Positions 9,367 through 18,607 of a stretch of DNA of 64,000 nucleotides are shown here, piece after piece (position 1 is the stretch's first letter; every line of letters starts with the position of its first letter). Below the pieces are notes generated by a model. The model did no database searches, was not told where the DNA came from, and saw only the letters and a list, made by a program, of their open reading frames with translations. The position numbers and the translations under genes were made by a program. The stretch is from assembly GCF_900188425.1 (NCBI RefSeq), contig NZ_FZON01000005.1, positions 1 through 64,000 of the forward strand. The letters are read 5' to 3'. The stretch comes from Antarctobacter heliothermus. GTDB taxonomy: Bacteria > Pseudomonadota > Alphaproteobacteria > Rhodobacterales > Rhodobacteraceae.

Positions 9367-9828
9367 GTGCCGGAACACGGCCAGCAAATCGCCGCCCTGC
9401 CCATGCGGCGGGATGCCAAGGATGAAGTCAAAGTGCTGATGGTCACCTCGCGCGATACGGGGCGATGGGTCATGCCCAAAGGCTGGCAGATGGACGGCAA
9501 GAAACCCTGGCGTGCCGCCGAGATCGAGGCGCTGGAAGAGGCCGGGGCCAAGGGGCATATCGGCAACGAGATGATCGGCACCTATCGCTATGGCAAGGTG
9601 CTGGACGACGGTCAGGTGATCCCTTGTCTGGTCGAGGTCTATCCGATGTTCGTCGAAAAGCTGATGCGCGACTGGAAAGAGCGCAAGGAGCGCAAGCGCA
9701 AGTGGTTCGCGCCCAAGGCGGCGGCGCTGCGTGTGGATGAACCGGACCTGGCGGAACTGCTGCAAAGCCTGCACAAGAACCCGCACAAGGTGCCGGCCAT
9801 CCGAAAGCTGATTGATCGCATGGCCTGA
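9367..9828 (+). CDS. NUDIX hydrolase, diphosphoinositol phosphohydrolase-like
   Basis: A 153-residue protein. A perfect AAGGAGG at 9354-9360 lies 6 bases upstream of GTG 9367, which decides the start against in-frame ATGs at 9286 and 9316. The Nudix region runs MPKGWQMDGKKP then AAEIEALEEAGAKG. The three metal-binding glutamates of REUXEEXGU are kept, but the leading Arg is Ile and the upstream Glu is Lys, as in divergent DIPP-like Nudix proteins. Family enzymes hydrolyse nucleoside diphosphate derivatives or polyphosphates; the substrate here is unknown. The C-terminus is basic (DWKERKERKRKWF). Confidence 0.85.
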   Translation: MPEHGQQIAALPMRRDAKDEVKVLMVTSRDTGRWVMPKGWQMDGKKPWRAAEIEALEEAGAKGHIGNEMIGTYRYGKVLDDGQVIPCLVEVYPMFVEKLMRDWKERKERKRKWFAPKAAALRVDEPDLAELLQSLHKNPHKVPAIRKLIDRMA

Positions 9829-9846
9829 ACGGCAGCCGGGGCGGGA

Positions 9847-11187
9847 TCAATCCACCGGCAGGCCGCTTGGCACGCTGGCAGGCCGCCCCATCGGGCGTTT
9901 GTCGGCGGTTTCTCCGGTCAGGGCGTTCAGGAACGCCTCTAGCGCGTCGATGTCGCTGTCGACCATCTCGACCGGAGCGATGTCCAGATAGGCGATCTGA
10001 TCGGCCAGTTCGTCGCCGAAACTCATCAGGCGAAAGTCATGGTCGTTGAGCCAGTCCACGTTGGGCAGCCGTGCCATGCCCGGTGTCCATTCCTTGCGCG
10101 CGGTGATCGGATCACACATGTGCCGGATCATGTCACGCAATTCCGGATAGGCGCCGTTGTGGCCATAGGGCGCACTGAGCGCGACGTTGCGCAGGCTGGG
10201 GGTGCGGAACTTGTACGCGTCGTCGGGGTCGCGTGTGGTTTCCATGCGGCCAAGATCCCGGGGGATGGTGTCCCCGTCAAACGGGCGGCCCGGACCGAAT
10301 TGCGGCACGCCCACGGCGTGAAATGCCTGATCTGAAAACAGCGGCCCGCTGTGGCACCCGGCGCATCCCGCCTCCCCGAAAAAGAGCTGTCGCCCCTGTT
10401 CCGCCTGCGGCGACAGAGGTTCGCCCAGCGTCAGCCACTTGTCATAGGGGCTGTCATGGTTTTGCCATTCGGTGCCGATAAAGGCGGCCATGGCATTTAC
10501 GATCTCGACAATGGTGATGTCCTGCGCCGTTTGCACGCCGGGAAAGGCGCGAATGAACTGTTCCTGATATTCAGGCACATCGCGGACGCGATCGGCCACC
10601 ATGGCCCAGCCAAGATCGATCCGCGTCGCAAATGCCGCCGCAACCGGGTTTTCGTCCGGGGCACCCGCCATCTCTGTCGCGGAACTCATTGGAAACAGCG
10701 CCTGTGCCGCGAGAATTGAATTGAGCCCTTCGGGCGTGCGGGCCCCGGCGGGTGTCTTGAACCGGGTGCCGGTGTCATCCGCTATCTCGACCCGCCCGTC
10801 ATGGAACATCTCACGCACGCCGGAGTGCCCAAGGTTCCATAATGCAGGCGCATTGCGCGGCACGCGTTCGGATATCCGGGTCAGACCGTCGCCGGGAGTG
10901 CGGTGTGCGCCAAGCCCGGCACCGCCTTCGCCAATGCCAAGGCTGACGCCATCGGCACCGTGCAAAGAGTGGTGGTGGCAGGTGGCGCAGCTGATGTTCT
11001 GATTGCCTGACAGGATCTTGTCATAAAACAGCAATTGGCCTAGCTGCGCCTGCTGCTGGTCAAAGGTCAGGTAGTCCGCTGACCGGATCGCATCGGCCTG
11101 CGCGACGACCGGAAACAACGTCAGAAGGGCTGCGGAACCGGCCCGCAAGGACCGGAGAAAGAGAGGTGTGTGAAAAATGCGAAACAT
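9847..11187 (-). CDS. Periplasmic di-haem cytochrome c peroxidase / MauG-family protein
   Basis: A 446-residue exported protein with a signal peptide (residues 1-~32, cleavage near AQADA) and two c-type haem sites, CATCH at 67-71 and CAGCH at 275-279. The layout is that of the bacterial cytochrome c peroxidase/MauG superfamily, which reduces H2O2 or performs haem-based oxidations in the periplasm. Length exceeds the ~330 residues of classical CcpA, with an N-terminal HHHSLHGADGVSLGIGEGG insert and an extended C-terminus, so a MauG-like role is possible. It lies downstream of a flavin reductase gene on the same strand. Confidence 0.88.
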   Translation of the reverse strand: MFRIFHTPLFLRSLRAGSAALLTLFPVVAQADAIRSADYLTFDQQQAQLGQLLFYDKILSGNQNISCATCHHHSLHGADGVSLGIGEGGAGLGAHRTPGDGLTRISERVPRNAPALWNLGHSGVREMFHDGRVEIADDTGTRFKTPAGARTPEGLNSILAAQALFPMSSATEMAGAPDENPVAAAFATRIDLGWAMVADRVRDVPEYQEQFIRAFPGVQTAQDITIVEIVNAMAAFIGTEWQNHDSPYDKWLTLGEPLSPQAEQGRQLFFGEAGCAGCHSGPLFSDQAFHAVGVPQFGPGRPFDGDTIPRDLGRMETTRDPDDAYKFRTPSLRNVALSAPYGHNGAYPELRDMIRHMCDPITARKEWTPGMARLPNVDWLNDHDFRLMSFGDELADQIAYLDIAPVEMVDSDIDALEAFLNALTGETADKRPMGRPASVPSGLPVD

Positions 11188-11392
11188 GCCAAACCTGTTC
11201 TGAAATGCCGGAACTTAGCGGATAACAAAAGTGTGATCATTCTGTGGCGGCTTGGCAAGTTTTGGAAGTAAGCCGATGTTTCGCAATCTCATTTGTTCAT
11301 TGCAAACAACAGGTTTCGTCTTCGGGAAATGCGTCCACGCCGCCCGGTCCCGCCAATTCGGTCGGCATTGGCGCGACTCGGCTGGCGTGGGC

Positions 11393-11887
11393 TCAGGTCG
11401 GGGCAAAGCTGCCGTAGCGCCCGGCATGAAACAGCAGGGGTGCTCCGTCGCGCGCCATGGCCCGTTCCACATGCGCGACGACAATCGCATGATCGCCGCC
11501 ATCATGCGCAGCCACTTGTCGGCATTCGAACCGGGCAAGGCAGTCTTCGATCAGGGGCACTCCCGATGCGTTTGTCGTCCAGTCTGTTCGGTCAAACGCG
11601 TCGCCACTGCGGGCAAACCCCGTGCACAGGTCAAACTGCGCGGTCCCCATGACGTGAATGGCGAAACGATCCGCGGCCATGAAAAACGGATAACGCGACG
11701 ACGACTTGGCCGGGGCCCAGAGCACAAGGGGCGGATCCAGCGAGACACTGGAAAAACTGTTGGCGGTGATGCCCAGCGGTCCAGTGGGTGTCATGCAGGT
11801 GACGACGGTCACCCCCGTTCCGAAACGGCCCAATGCATCGCGAAAAGCGCGGCTGCCGGCCTTTGCTGGATCAAAGTTTTGCGTCAT
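11393..11887 (-). CDS. Flavin reductase-domain protein (FMN-binding split barrel)
   Basis: A 164-residue protein of the flavin reductase-like family (HpaC/RutF type), which uses NAD(P)H to reduce FMN or FAD for a partner monooxygenase. Visible signatures are FRDALGRFGTGVTVVT near the N-terminus and GITANSFSSVSLDPPLVLW, the flavin-binding core. Start taken at ATG 11887; the open frame extends 52 codons further upstream but that part is arginine-rich and not family-like. No monooxygenase partner is adjacent, so the physiological partner is unknown. Confidence 0.85.
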   Translation of the reverse strand: MTQNFDPAKAGSRAFRDALGRFGTGVTVVTCMTPTGPLGITANSFSSVSLDPPLVLWAPAKSSSRYPFFMAADRFAIHVMGTAQFDLCTGFARSGDAFDRTDWTTNASGVPLIEDCLARFECRQVAAHDGGDHAIVVAHVERAMARDGAPLLFHAGRYGSFAPT

Positions 11888-12208
11888 CAACTCTTGCTTT
11901 CCCGGCTGTCTCTCGGTGGGCGCGCCGGCGTCTTTCTGACATTTTGGCGGGCACTTTCTTCGATGTGGGACGCGCGGTCCAGAATGTTCCGCCGATGCGG
12001 GGTTAGCGTCGGTTCTGTGTGGCCTTGCACCGTGACCCGCCACATTTTTGTCACAACTGGCCGCAATGTTGTGGTTTTTCGGCCCAATTCCCCCTCATTT
12101 CCGGGACTTCGGGAAATTGACAGTAGCGACGTTTCCGAAAATAAGATAATTCGCGAAGTGTAATAACAAGCTTGCCGACCCAAACAAGGTGAGCACAGAG
12201 GTAGAGCG
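11888..12208. other. 321-base intergenic region upstream of the adhesin gene
   Basis: Divergent spacer between the flavin reductase gene and the adhesin gene. No convincing small gene was seen. The right half becomes AT-richer and holds the promoter candidate at 12117-12147. This is the expected location for control of adhesin expression, but no known operator was recognised. Confidence 0.5.
12117..12147 (+). promoter_or_regulatory. Candidate promoter of the adhesin operon
   Basis: A consensus -35 TTGACA (12117-12122) is followed by AT-rich DNA with TAAGAT at 12142-12147 (spacing 19) or AATAAG at 12140 (spacing 17). The start codon is ~62 bases downstream. The -35 match is perfect; the -10 is approximate. 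Confidence 0.4.
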
Positions 12209-15200
12209 GTGCAAATTATGAACGCGATTAATTTCGTGACCCGTACCCGTACGGGCGACGTTGAGCGTGGCGCAGTTGATGGGGACGGTAAAGGGTTCCT
12301 GATAGGTGCGACCGGCGGCCAGGATATTTCCCTGAACATCAGCCAGACCGACGTGCGCGGATACGACCGCGCCGCGAACGATCTGCTTATCACCCTGGCC
12401 GACGGGCGGGTGATTGTCCTTGAGGGTTACTTTGACGACGGCGGCGGGATGGCCAGCCGGTTGTTCCTCAGCTCGGACGGCGTGCTCAACGAAGTCAGTT
12501 TTGTCGAGGCCGAAGGCGGCGCGCTGTTTGCCCAGTACGGACCGACCGAAAGCTGGGGCAAATGGAGCCCGGACGACGCGCTGATCTTTATCAATGAACC
12601 GACCGTGGTCGCCGAAGCGCCCGTGGTGGTGAGTGGTGACAACGACGTCAGCATGCTGGCGGCCGGTCTTTTGGGCCTTGGCGGGATCGGTGCTGCGGGC
12701 CTTGGCGCGGCGGCGCTGGGCGGCGCGGCCCTGTTGGGCGGTGGCGTAAGCAGCGGTGGCGGCGGCGGCGGCGGTGGTGGCACTGTCGGATGGACCCCGC
12801 CGACCGTGGACGATCCCGAGGCCAGCTATGATATCGCAGGCGGCGACACGCCCAGCATTACCATCACCGGCACGGCCAACCCCGGCTCTGAGATCATGGT
12901 CACCATCGGCGGAATTACCCTGACCGGTGTCGCGGGCGATGATCGCGTCTGGGAAATTGTCTTTGAAGGCGAGAATTTCCCGCCAGACGGCATTTATCAG
13001 AATATCCCGGTGATCGTGACAGACCCCGACGGCACGGTGTCCGAGCTTTTCGGTCCGTCGTTCGAGATCGACACAACGCCGCCGCCGATCGATGTCACAG
13101 ATGGCACCGTGTCCACGGGCGTCATTGTCAATGAGGACGACCAGAGCGATGGCGTCACCGTCACGGGTGAGGGAGAGCCGGGGTCAACCGTGACCATCAC
13201 CGTCGATGGCACCACGCAGGTGGTCGAAGTTGGCGCCGATGGCGGGTGGTCCTTTGACTTTGACAGCACCATCTTTCCTCCGGGCACCTATACCAAGGAC
13301 ATCACGCTCACGGCGACGGACCGTTTCGGCAACAGCACGACCGTTGTCGATGTGGTCGAGGTGGACACCGAAAACAGCATTTCGCTGACCAATCTGCCGC
13401 TGACCGGCGATGACGTGATCGCCGAGGCCGAGGCTGCAGCAGGCTTTACCTTCACCGGGTCCACGGACGCGGGGGCGACGGTCATTGTCACGGTTGAAGG
13501 CGTGACTTACAGCGCGACCGCTGCAGCGGATGGCAGCTGGAGTGTGACGTTCAACGCGGGCGATCTGCCCGGCGGCACCTATCAGACCACGGCGCAGATT
13601 GTCTCGACCGACGCGGCGGGCAACGTCGCCACCATGAGCCACAGCTTTGACGTCGACACCGAAACCAGCGTGACCATCGAAACCGCAACCATTGGCGGCG
13701 ACGGCGTGATCAACGCGGTCGAGGTTGACGGCGGTGGTGTCGTAACCGGCACCGCCGAGGGCGGCGCGACGGTTGTCGTCTCGACCAACGGCGACAGCTT
13801 CACCACCACGGCCACCGCAACCGGCGGCTGGTCGGTCGATGTTCCTTCGGTCAGCCTGCCACGCGGGACGACGTCGCTAGAGATCACGGCGGTTGCCACG
13901 GATGGGGCTGGCAACTCTGTCACCACATCGGGCAGCGTTGCAATCGACACGGAGATCGGCCTGACGATCAACACCGGCACCGTCGCGGGCGACGGTGTGA
14001 TCAACGCGGTTGAGGCCGATGGGGGCGTCACCCTGACAGGCACCGCTGACGCGGGCGCAGGCGTTGTCGTGACCGCAAATGGCGCAAGCTATACAGTCAC
14101 GGCGGATGCGGGCGGCGGCTGGTCCGTTGACATTCCGTCGGTCAGCCTGCCCCGAGGCACCACGACGATGGATGTGTCCGCCACGGCCACGGATGTGGCG
14201 GGGAACACGATCACCAAGACCGGGACGGTCGATATCGACACCGAAATCGGCGTGACGCTGAACACCGCCACCGTCGAAGGTGACGGCGTAATCAATGCCG
14301 CCGAAGCTGCAGATGGCACCGTCCTGACCGGCACCGCCGAGGCGGGCGCAAGCGTTGTCGTCAGCGCGAACGGCTTTGACTACACCGCTACGGCGGATGC
14401 GTCCGGCAACTGGTCGGTGGATGTCCCCGCAGGGAACCTGCCCTCTGGCACCACCTCCATGGACATCAGCGCCACGGCAACTGATGCGGCGGGCAACACC
14501 GTCACGGCGACGGGCAGCGTGGGGATCGACACCGAAATCGCGCTGACCATCGACACCTCCACTGTCGCGGTGGACGGCATCGTCAACAGCACGGAACACG
14601 CAGGCATGATCGCCTTCACCGGCACCGGAGAGCCCGGCGCCACCGTGACGCTGGAGCTGTACGGCCAGTCGGCCAGCGCGGTTGTCGGCTCCGACGGCAC
14701 ATGGTCCATGCCCTTCCCGGCCAGCGTCCTGCCGACCAATGCCGGCCAAGCGGACAGCATCGCGGTTCTGGCCACTGTTGTCTCGACGGATGCGGCGGGC
14801 AACATGGCCCTCGCCTCGGGCGGGTTCGAGATCGACGTCACCAACCACGTCGAGGTCTACACCTCGAACGTCGAGGGGGATGGCGTGGTCAACGCCGCCG
14901 AGCGCGCCGATGGTGTACTGCTGACCGGCTATACAGAGGCCACGACCGCAGGGTCCAGCGTGACCGTCATGGTCAATGGCACCGCCTATGACGCGACCAT
15001 CAATTTCAACGGCAACTGGTCGGTTGTGATCCCGGCCTCTGAAATCCCTCAGGGCGAAACCTCGCTGGATGTCTTGGCCACCTCGATCGACGGGGCGGGC
15101 AACGTGTCCACGGCCACGGGCAGCATTGCCATCGACACCACCACCAATGTTGCCGTCATGACCGCAACGGTCGAGGGCGACGGCGTGGTCAACGCCGCCG

Positions 15201-17200
15201 AACGGGCCGACGGGGTGACACTGACGGGCACGGCAGAGCCGGGCAGCACCGTCATGGTGACGCTGGGCACCGTGACACATCAGGCCACGGTTGCCGCCAA
15301 CGGCAGCTGGACCGCCGATTTTGCCACTGCCGAGATCCCCACCGGGGAACGGGCGTTGAACGTGACCGCCGTCTCGACCGATCCGGCTGGCAACACGGCG
15401 ACAGCCAATGGCAGCATCGACGTCGATACTCTGGTGCGCAACTTTGCCATCACCTCTACCCCCGGCGGGGCGGATGCGGTGATCAACGCCGATGAGGCGG
15501 CGCAGGGCCTGACCCTGACCGGCACAACAGAGCCGGGCGGCAGCGTCACGTTGACCCTGAACGGCCATACGGTGCAGGCGACGGTGGATGCCAGCGGCAC
15601 CTGGTCCGCGGCGTTCAATGCGGGGCAACTGCCGTCGGGAGAGCAGACCGTGACCCTGACCGCCGTGTCCAAGGACCCGGCCGGCAACGTCGAGACCATC
15701 ACCCAGCCCGTCACCATCGACACCGATGCCGGTACGCTGACCATCAGCCCCGCCCCGGTCGAAGGCGACGATGTGGTCAACCTGGTCGAGGCGTCGGACG
15801 GCGTGACCCTGCGCGGCACATCGGATGCAGGGCAGATGGTCGACGTGACGCTGAACGGCGTGACCCATTCGGTTCTCACCGACCCCTCTGGCAATTGGTC
15901 TGTCGATTATGCCCCCGGTGAGATCGCGCCGGGCACCTATACCGCCGCCATTTCGGCCACGATCACCGACAGCGCGGGCAATACCCTGACCCGCACAGAC
16001 AGCGTCCAGATCGACACCGAAGTGCAGAACTTTGCCGCCTCCGGCACGCCGGTCGAGGGCGACAATGTCATCAACGCGAATGAGGCCAGCGACGGCTTTG
16101 TCCTGACCGGCACCACAGAGCCGGGCGGCACCGTGTCCGTCACGTTCGAGGGCGTCACCCACACCGCGAGCGTCGACGCCAGCGGCAACTGGAGCGTCGG
16201 TTTCACCGCCGCCGAGATCCCCACGGGCGAAAAAGCCACATCGGCGGTGATCAACACCACGGATGCGGCGGGCAACACGGCCACGACCTCGGTTGGGTTT
16301 GCCATCGACACTGTGGTGAACACCCTGACCATGTCGGCAGACCCGGTCACGCCGGACAACGTCATCAACGCGGCAGAGGCCCGTCAGGGCGTCACCCTCA
16401 CCGGCACTGTCGAAGAGGGATCGACCGTCACGGTCACCGTGGGAGGCATGGCCCATGTGGCGGCTGTCGATGCGCTGGGCCACTGGACCGTGGACATCCC
16501 GCCAAGTGCGATGCCCACCGGCACCCAATCGGCCCCGGTTCTGATCGAGGCAGTCGATCCGGCGGGTAACACCCGCGCCATCACAGAGTCGCTGAACGTC
16601 GATACAGACGCGCCCGACGCGCTGGGCTGGGTCGGGTATGGCCGCGACGGTTCTGGTGTGGATCTGATCCGCACGGAGATCACCACCGACGATGTCTTCC
16701 TCGGTCAACTCAATGACCCGTCGGGGACGCCGGATGTGACGGCGGTCAATATTGATGCCAGCACGGATATCACGGCACTGGGCCAGACCTATATCGACCT
16801 CACCGGGTCGGTTCCGGATGGCACGCACTTGGTCCTTGCTGCCACCGACGCGGCTGGCAACACCTCGGGGTCTTATCTGGTCACCGATGATCCGGCGACC
16901 AACACGGTGCTGATGTCCGACAACATTGCCGACGCGCTGTCGGATTTCCAGATCGATACCATCGACCTGCATTTCGCCGAAGACAGCAGCCTGACCATCA
17001 CAGAGGCGCAGATCAAGGCGCTGTCGGACACCACTGACACTGTCACGATCCGGGGTGGATCTGACGACAGCGTGACCATCACGGGGGCGTCGGCGCAGGG
17101 AACAGAGACCGTCAATGGCGAAGGCTTCAACGTCTTTACCCTGGGCGACGCGCGCCTGTTGATCGACGACGACATCACGCAGGTCCATGGCGTCGTGTAA
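12209..17200 (+). CDS. Giant BapA-like surface adhesin with 13 Ig-like repeats
   Basis: A 1663-residue acidic repetitive protein. Residues ~1-150 resemble the BapA prefix domain. They are followed by an Ala/Gly-rich hydrophobic stretch and a run of ten glycines (~155-195). Thirteen Ig-like repeats of ~95-105 residues follow, each starting near GDGVINAAE-type sequence, carrying ITGTAEPGS and DAAGN motifs and ending in IDTE/VDTD. The C-terminal ~200 residues hold a different module and a VTIRGGSDDSVTI-type tail expected to carry the type I secretion signal. No RTX GGXGXD nonapeptides were seen. GTG 12209 is preceded by GAGG at 7 bases; ATG 12218 is an alternative. The exporter genes follow directly, so the role is likely surface attachment and biofilm formation. 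Confidence 0.85.
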   Translation: MQIMNAINFVTRTRTGDVERGAVDGDGKGFLIGATGGQDISLNISQTDVRGYDRAANDLLITLADGRVIVLEGYFDDGGGMASRLFLSSDGVLNEVSFVEAEGGALFAQYGPTESWGKWSPDDALIFINEPTVVAEAPVVVSGDNDVSMLAAGLLGLGGIGAAGLGAAALGGAALLGGGVSSGGGGGGGGGTVGWTPPTVDDPEASYDIAGGDTPSITITGTANPGSEIMVTIGGITLTGVAGDDRVWEIVFEGENFPPDGIYQNIPVIVTDPDGTVSELFGPSFEIDTTPPPIDVTDGTVSTGVIVNEDDQSDGVTVTGEGEPGSTVTITVDGTTQVVEVGADGGWSFDFDSTIFPPGTYTKDITLTATDRFGNSTTVVDVVEVDTENSISLTNLPLTGDDVIAEAEAAAGFTFTGSTDAGATVIVTVEGVTYSATAAADGSWSVTFNAGDLPGGTYQTTAQIVSTDAAGNVATMSHSFDVDTETSVTIETATIGGDGVINAVEVDGGGVVTGTAEGGATVVVSTNGDSFTTTATATGGWSVDVPSVSLPRGTTSLEITAVATDGAGNSVTTSGSVAIDTEIGLTINTGTVAGDGVINAVEADGGVTLTGTADAGAGVVVTANGASYTVTADAGGGWSVDIPSVSLPRGTTTMDVSATATDVAGNTITKTGTVDIDTEIGVTLNTATVEGDGVINAAEAADGTVLTGTAEAGASVVVSANGFDYTATADASGNWSVDVPAGNLPSGTTSMDISATATDAAGNTVTATGSVGIDTEIALTIDTSTVAVDGIVNSTEHAGMIAFTGTGEPGATVTLELYGQSASAVVGSDGTWSMPFPASVLPTNAGQADSIAVLATVVSTDAAGNMALASGGFEIDVTNHVEVYTSNVEGDGVVNAAERADGVLLTGYTEATTAGSSVTVMVNGTAYDATINFNGNWSVVIPASEIPQGETSLDVLATSIDGAGNVSTATGSIAIDTTTNVAVMTATVEGDGVVNAAERADGVTLTGTAEPGSTVMVTLGTVTHQATVAANGSWTADFATAEIPTGERALNVTAVSTDPAGNTATANGSIDVDTLVRNFAITSTPGGADAVINADEAAQGLTLTGTTEPGGSVTLTLNGHTVQATVDASGTWSAAFNAGQLPSGEQTVTLTAVSKDPAGNVETITQPVTIDTDAGTLTISPAPVEGDDVVNLVEASDGVTLRGTSDAGQMVDVTLNGVTHSVLTDPSGNWSVDYAPGEIAPGTYTAAISATITDSAGNTLTRTDSVQIDTEVQNFAASGTPVEGDNVINANEASDGFVLTGTTEPGGTVSVTFEGVTHTASVDASGNWSVGFTAAEIPTGEKATSAVINTTDAAGNTATTSVGFAIDTVVNTLTMSADPVTPDNVINAAEARQGVTLTGTVEEGSTVTVTVGGMAHVAAVDALGHWTVDIPPSAMPTGTQSAPVLIEAVDPAGNTRAITESLNVDTDAPDALGWVGYGRDGSGVDLIRTEITTDDVFLGQLNDPSGTPDVTAVNIDASTDITALGQTYIDLTGSVPDGTHLVLAATDAAGNTSGSYLVTDDPATNTVLMSDNIADALSDFQIDTIDLHFAEDSSLTITEAQIKALSDTTDTVTIRGGSDDSVTITGASAQGTETVNGEGFNVFTLGDARLLIDDDITQVHGVV
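13062..16610 (+). repeat. Tandem ~300-bp repeats encoding Ig-like modules
   Basis: About twelve consecutive coding repeats of roughly 285-315 bases, recognisable by recurring codons for an (I/V)DT boundary, GDGVINAAE and DAAGN. Copies 4-6 (about 13660-14540) are the most alike, suggesting recent duplication or gene conversion. Copy number may vary between strains and such arrays can collapse in assemblies. Confidence 0.75.
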
Positions 17201-17217
17201 TTGCGTACCAGTACCGT

Positions 17218-17247
17218 CCGCAGGCCCGGCACAGAACCGGGCCGCGG
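17218..17247 (+). promoter_or_regulatory. Intergenic hairpin between adhesin and exporter genes
   Basis: GGCCCGG (17223-17229) pairs with CCGGGCC (17237-17243), extended by CCGC/GCGG around a one-base bulge, giving an 11-bp stem with a 7-base loop. No T-run follows. It lies 17 bases after the adhesin stop and may stabilise the adhesin mRNA 3' end or dampen readthrough into the exporter genes. Confidence 0.5.
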
Positions 17248-17290
17248 ATCCCGCTACATAACGATAAATCGAGCCGAGACGGGGGCACGG

Positions 17291-18607
17291 ATGAGCATAG
17301 GCAGGCGGAGCCTGAGCCTGATCGCCCTGGCGGTCACGCTCTCGGGCTGCATGAAGGACATGACAGCGGGGCTGCCCTTTGGCGGGCGCGCTGATCCACC
17401 GGCGGAGGAAACGGTCACGCGTGCAGCATCTGCGGCACGCCCCGATGCAGCTGTGGCCGCCCCCATCATTCATGCATTGTCTCTGCGCGGCTCTGTGGTC
17501 GAGCCGGGGACGCCCTATGCGCGGGTTGCCGATGCGGTTATCGCCTCGGACTCGCGGGTGGCAGAGGCGGAGCTGCACATCGCCCGGATGCGCGCCGAGG
17601 CGGCCAAGTACAACTGGTTGCCCAGCATCGGGCCGCGCATCTCTCTGAACTCTCTGGGGGATTTTGTTGCCGATCTGGTGATCAACCAGGTGCTGTTCGA
17701 CAATGGTCGCAAGCAGGCAGAGCGCGATCTGGCGAAATCCCACGTCGAACTGGCCGCCGTCAAACTGGTCGAAGATGGCAACCGGCGCGTGAATGACGCG
17801 CTGACGCTGTATGTCCGCGCGCAGGAAAGCCGCGAACTGGATGCCCACCTGGAATTCGCGCTCAAGGACATGACCCATTTTGAATGGATCATGAATGAGC
17901 GGGTCAAAGGCGGCGTGTCCGATACATCCGATCTCAACGTGTTGCGCCAGAAACTGGCCAGCATCCGCGCGCGCCGCAGCGAAGCGCAGGAAACCGCCCG
18001 CACCGCCATGGCCGAACTGGACGCCATGGCCGCGACACCGCTGAGCGATGTTCGCGGCCTTGGTGGATTGCGCGATGCCTCGGGCGGCCCGGCGCTGGGC
18101 GTGTTGCGGGCACAGGCCGAACGGGACATCGCCGTGGCAGAGGCCCGGATCGCCCGCGCCAGCCATCTGCCCAGCCTTGTGGCCAGCGGCTCTGGCGGGC
18201 AATCGGCACTGGCGGGCAGTCTGGACATCGGGTCAGACACGCTGTTTTCGCTGGGCACCGTATCCGACCTGAAGGCGATCGAGGCCAGCAAGGACGCCGC
18301 CGCGCGCAAGATCGTCGAAGCCGAGGAAACCGCAGAGCGCGCCATCCGCAGTCAGGCCAGCCAGTTGGCGGCGTACACGCGACAGGCCAAAGAGGCCGAT
18401 CTGCTGACCCGGCAGGCCAAGCAGAACCTTGATCTCTTCCAACGCCAGTACGACGGCGGCCAGCGGCAAGTCATGGATGTGGTGGGCGTGTATGAAACCT
18501 ATGCCGCCGCGCTAGAGCGGGCGATTGACCTGAAATACAAGGCCGCGCGCGCGGAGCTGGAACTGGCCCGGCTGCGTGGTGCACTGGCAGAAGGGGCGCA
18601 ATTGTGA
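17291..18607 (+). CDS. TolC-family outer-membrane channel lipoprotein of the type I system
   Basis: A 438-residue protein. ATG 17291 gives a lipoprotein signal peptide ending in the lipobox LSGC (about residue 20), whereas the frame upstream of it is not signal-like. The body is alpha-helical, with Ala/Glu/Arg-rich coiled-coil stretches and the two-fold pattern of outer-membrane efflux proteins (for example VADLVINQVLFDNGRKQAERDLA and the later KQNLDLFQRQYDGGQRQVMDVV). It should form the trimeric outer-membrane channel through which the adhesin is exported. Its stop overlaps the ABC gene start by 4 bases. Confidence 0.85.
   Translation: MSIGRRSLSLIALAVTLSGCMKDMTAGLPFGGRADPPAEETVTRAASAARPDAAVAAPIIHALSLRGSVVEPGTPYARVADAVIASDSRVAEAELHIARMRAEAAKYNWLPSIGPRISLNSLGDFVADLVINQVLFDNGRKQAERDLAKSHVELAAVKLVEDGNRRVNDALTLYVRAQESRELDAHLEFALKDMTHFEWIMNERVKGGVSDTSDLNVLRQKLASIRARRSEAQETARTAMAELDAMAATPLSDVRGLGGLRDASGGPALGVLRAQAERDIAVAEARIARASHLPSLVASGSGGQSALAGSLDIGSDTLFSLGTVSDLKAIEASKDAAARKIVEAEETAERAIRSQASQLAAYTRQAKEADLLTRQAKQNLDLFQRQYDGGQRQVMDVVGVYETYAAALERAIDLKYKAARAELELARLRGALAEGAQL

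Noticed and set aside
13062-16610. Regular repeats that might suggest a CRISPR array
   Set aside because: Period is ~300 bases, units are coding and diverged, and there are no spacers; these are Ig-like domain repeats.
13877-18202. A 1441-codon open frame antisense to the adhesin and TolC-like genes
   Set aside because: It arises from GC-rich, repetitive codons on the other strand. It has low-complexity Arg/Gly/His composition, no ribosome site and no domain. The sense frame has clear domains.
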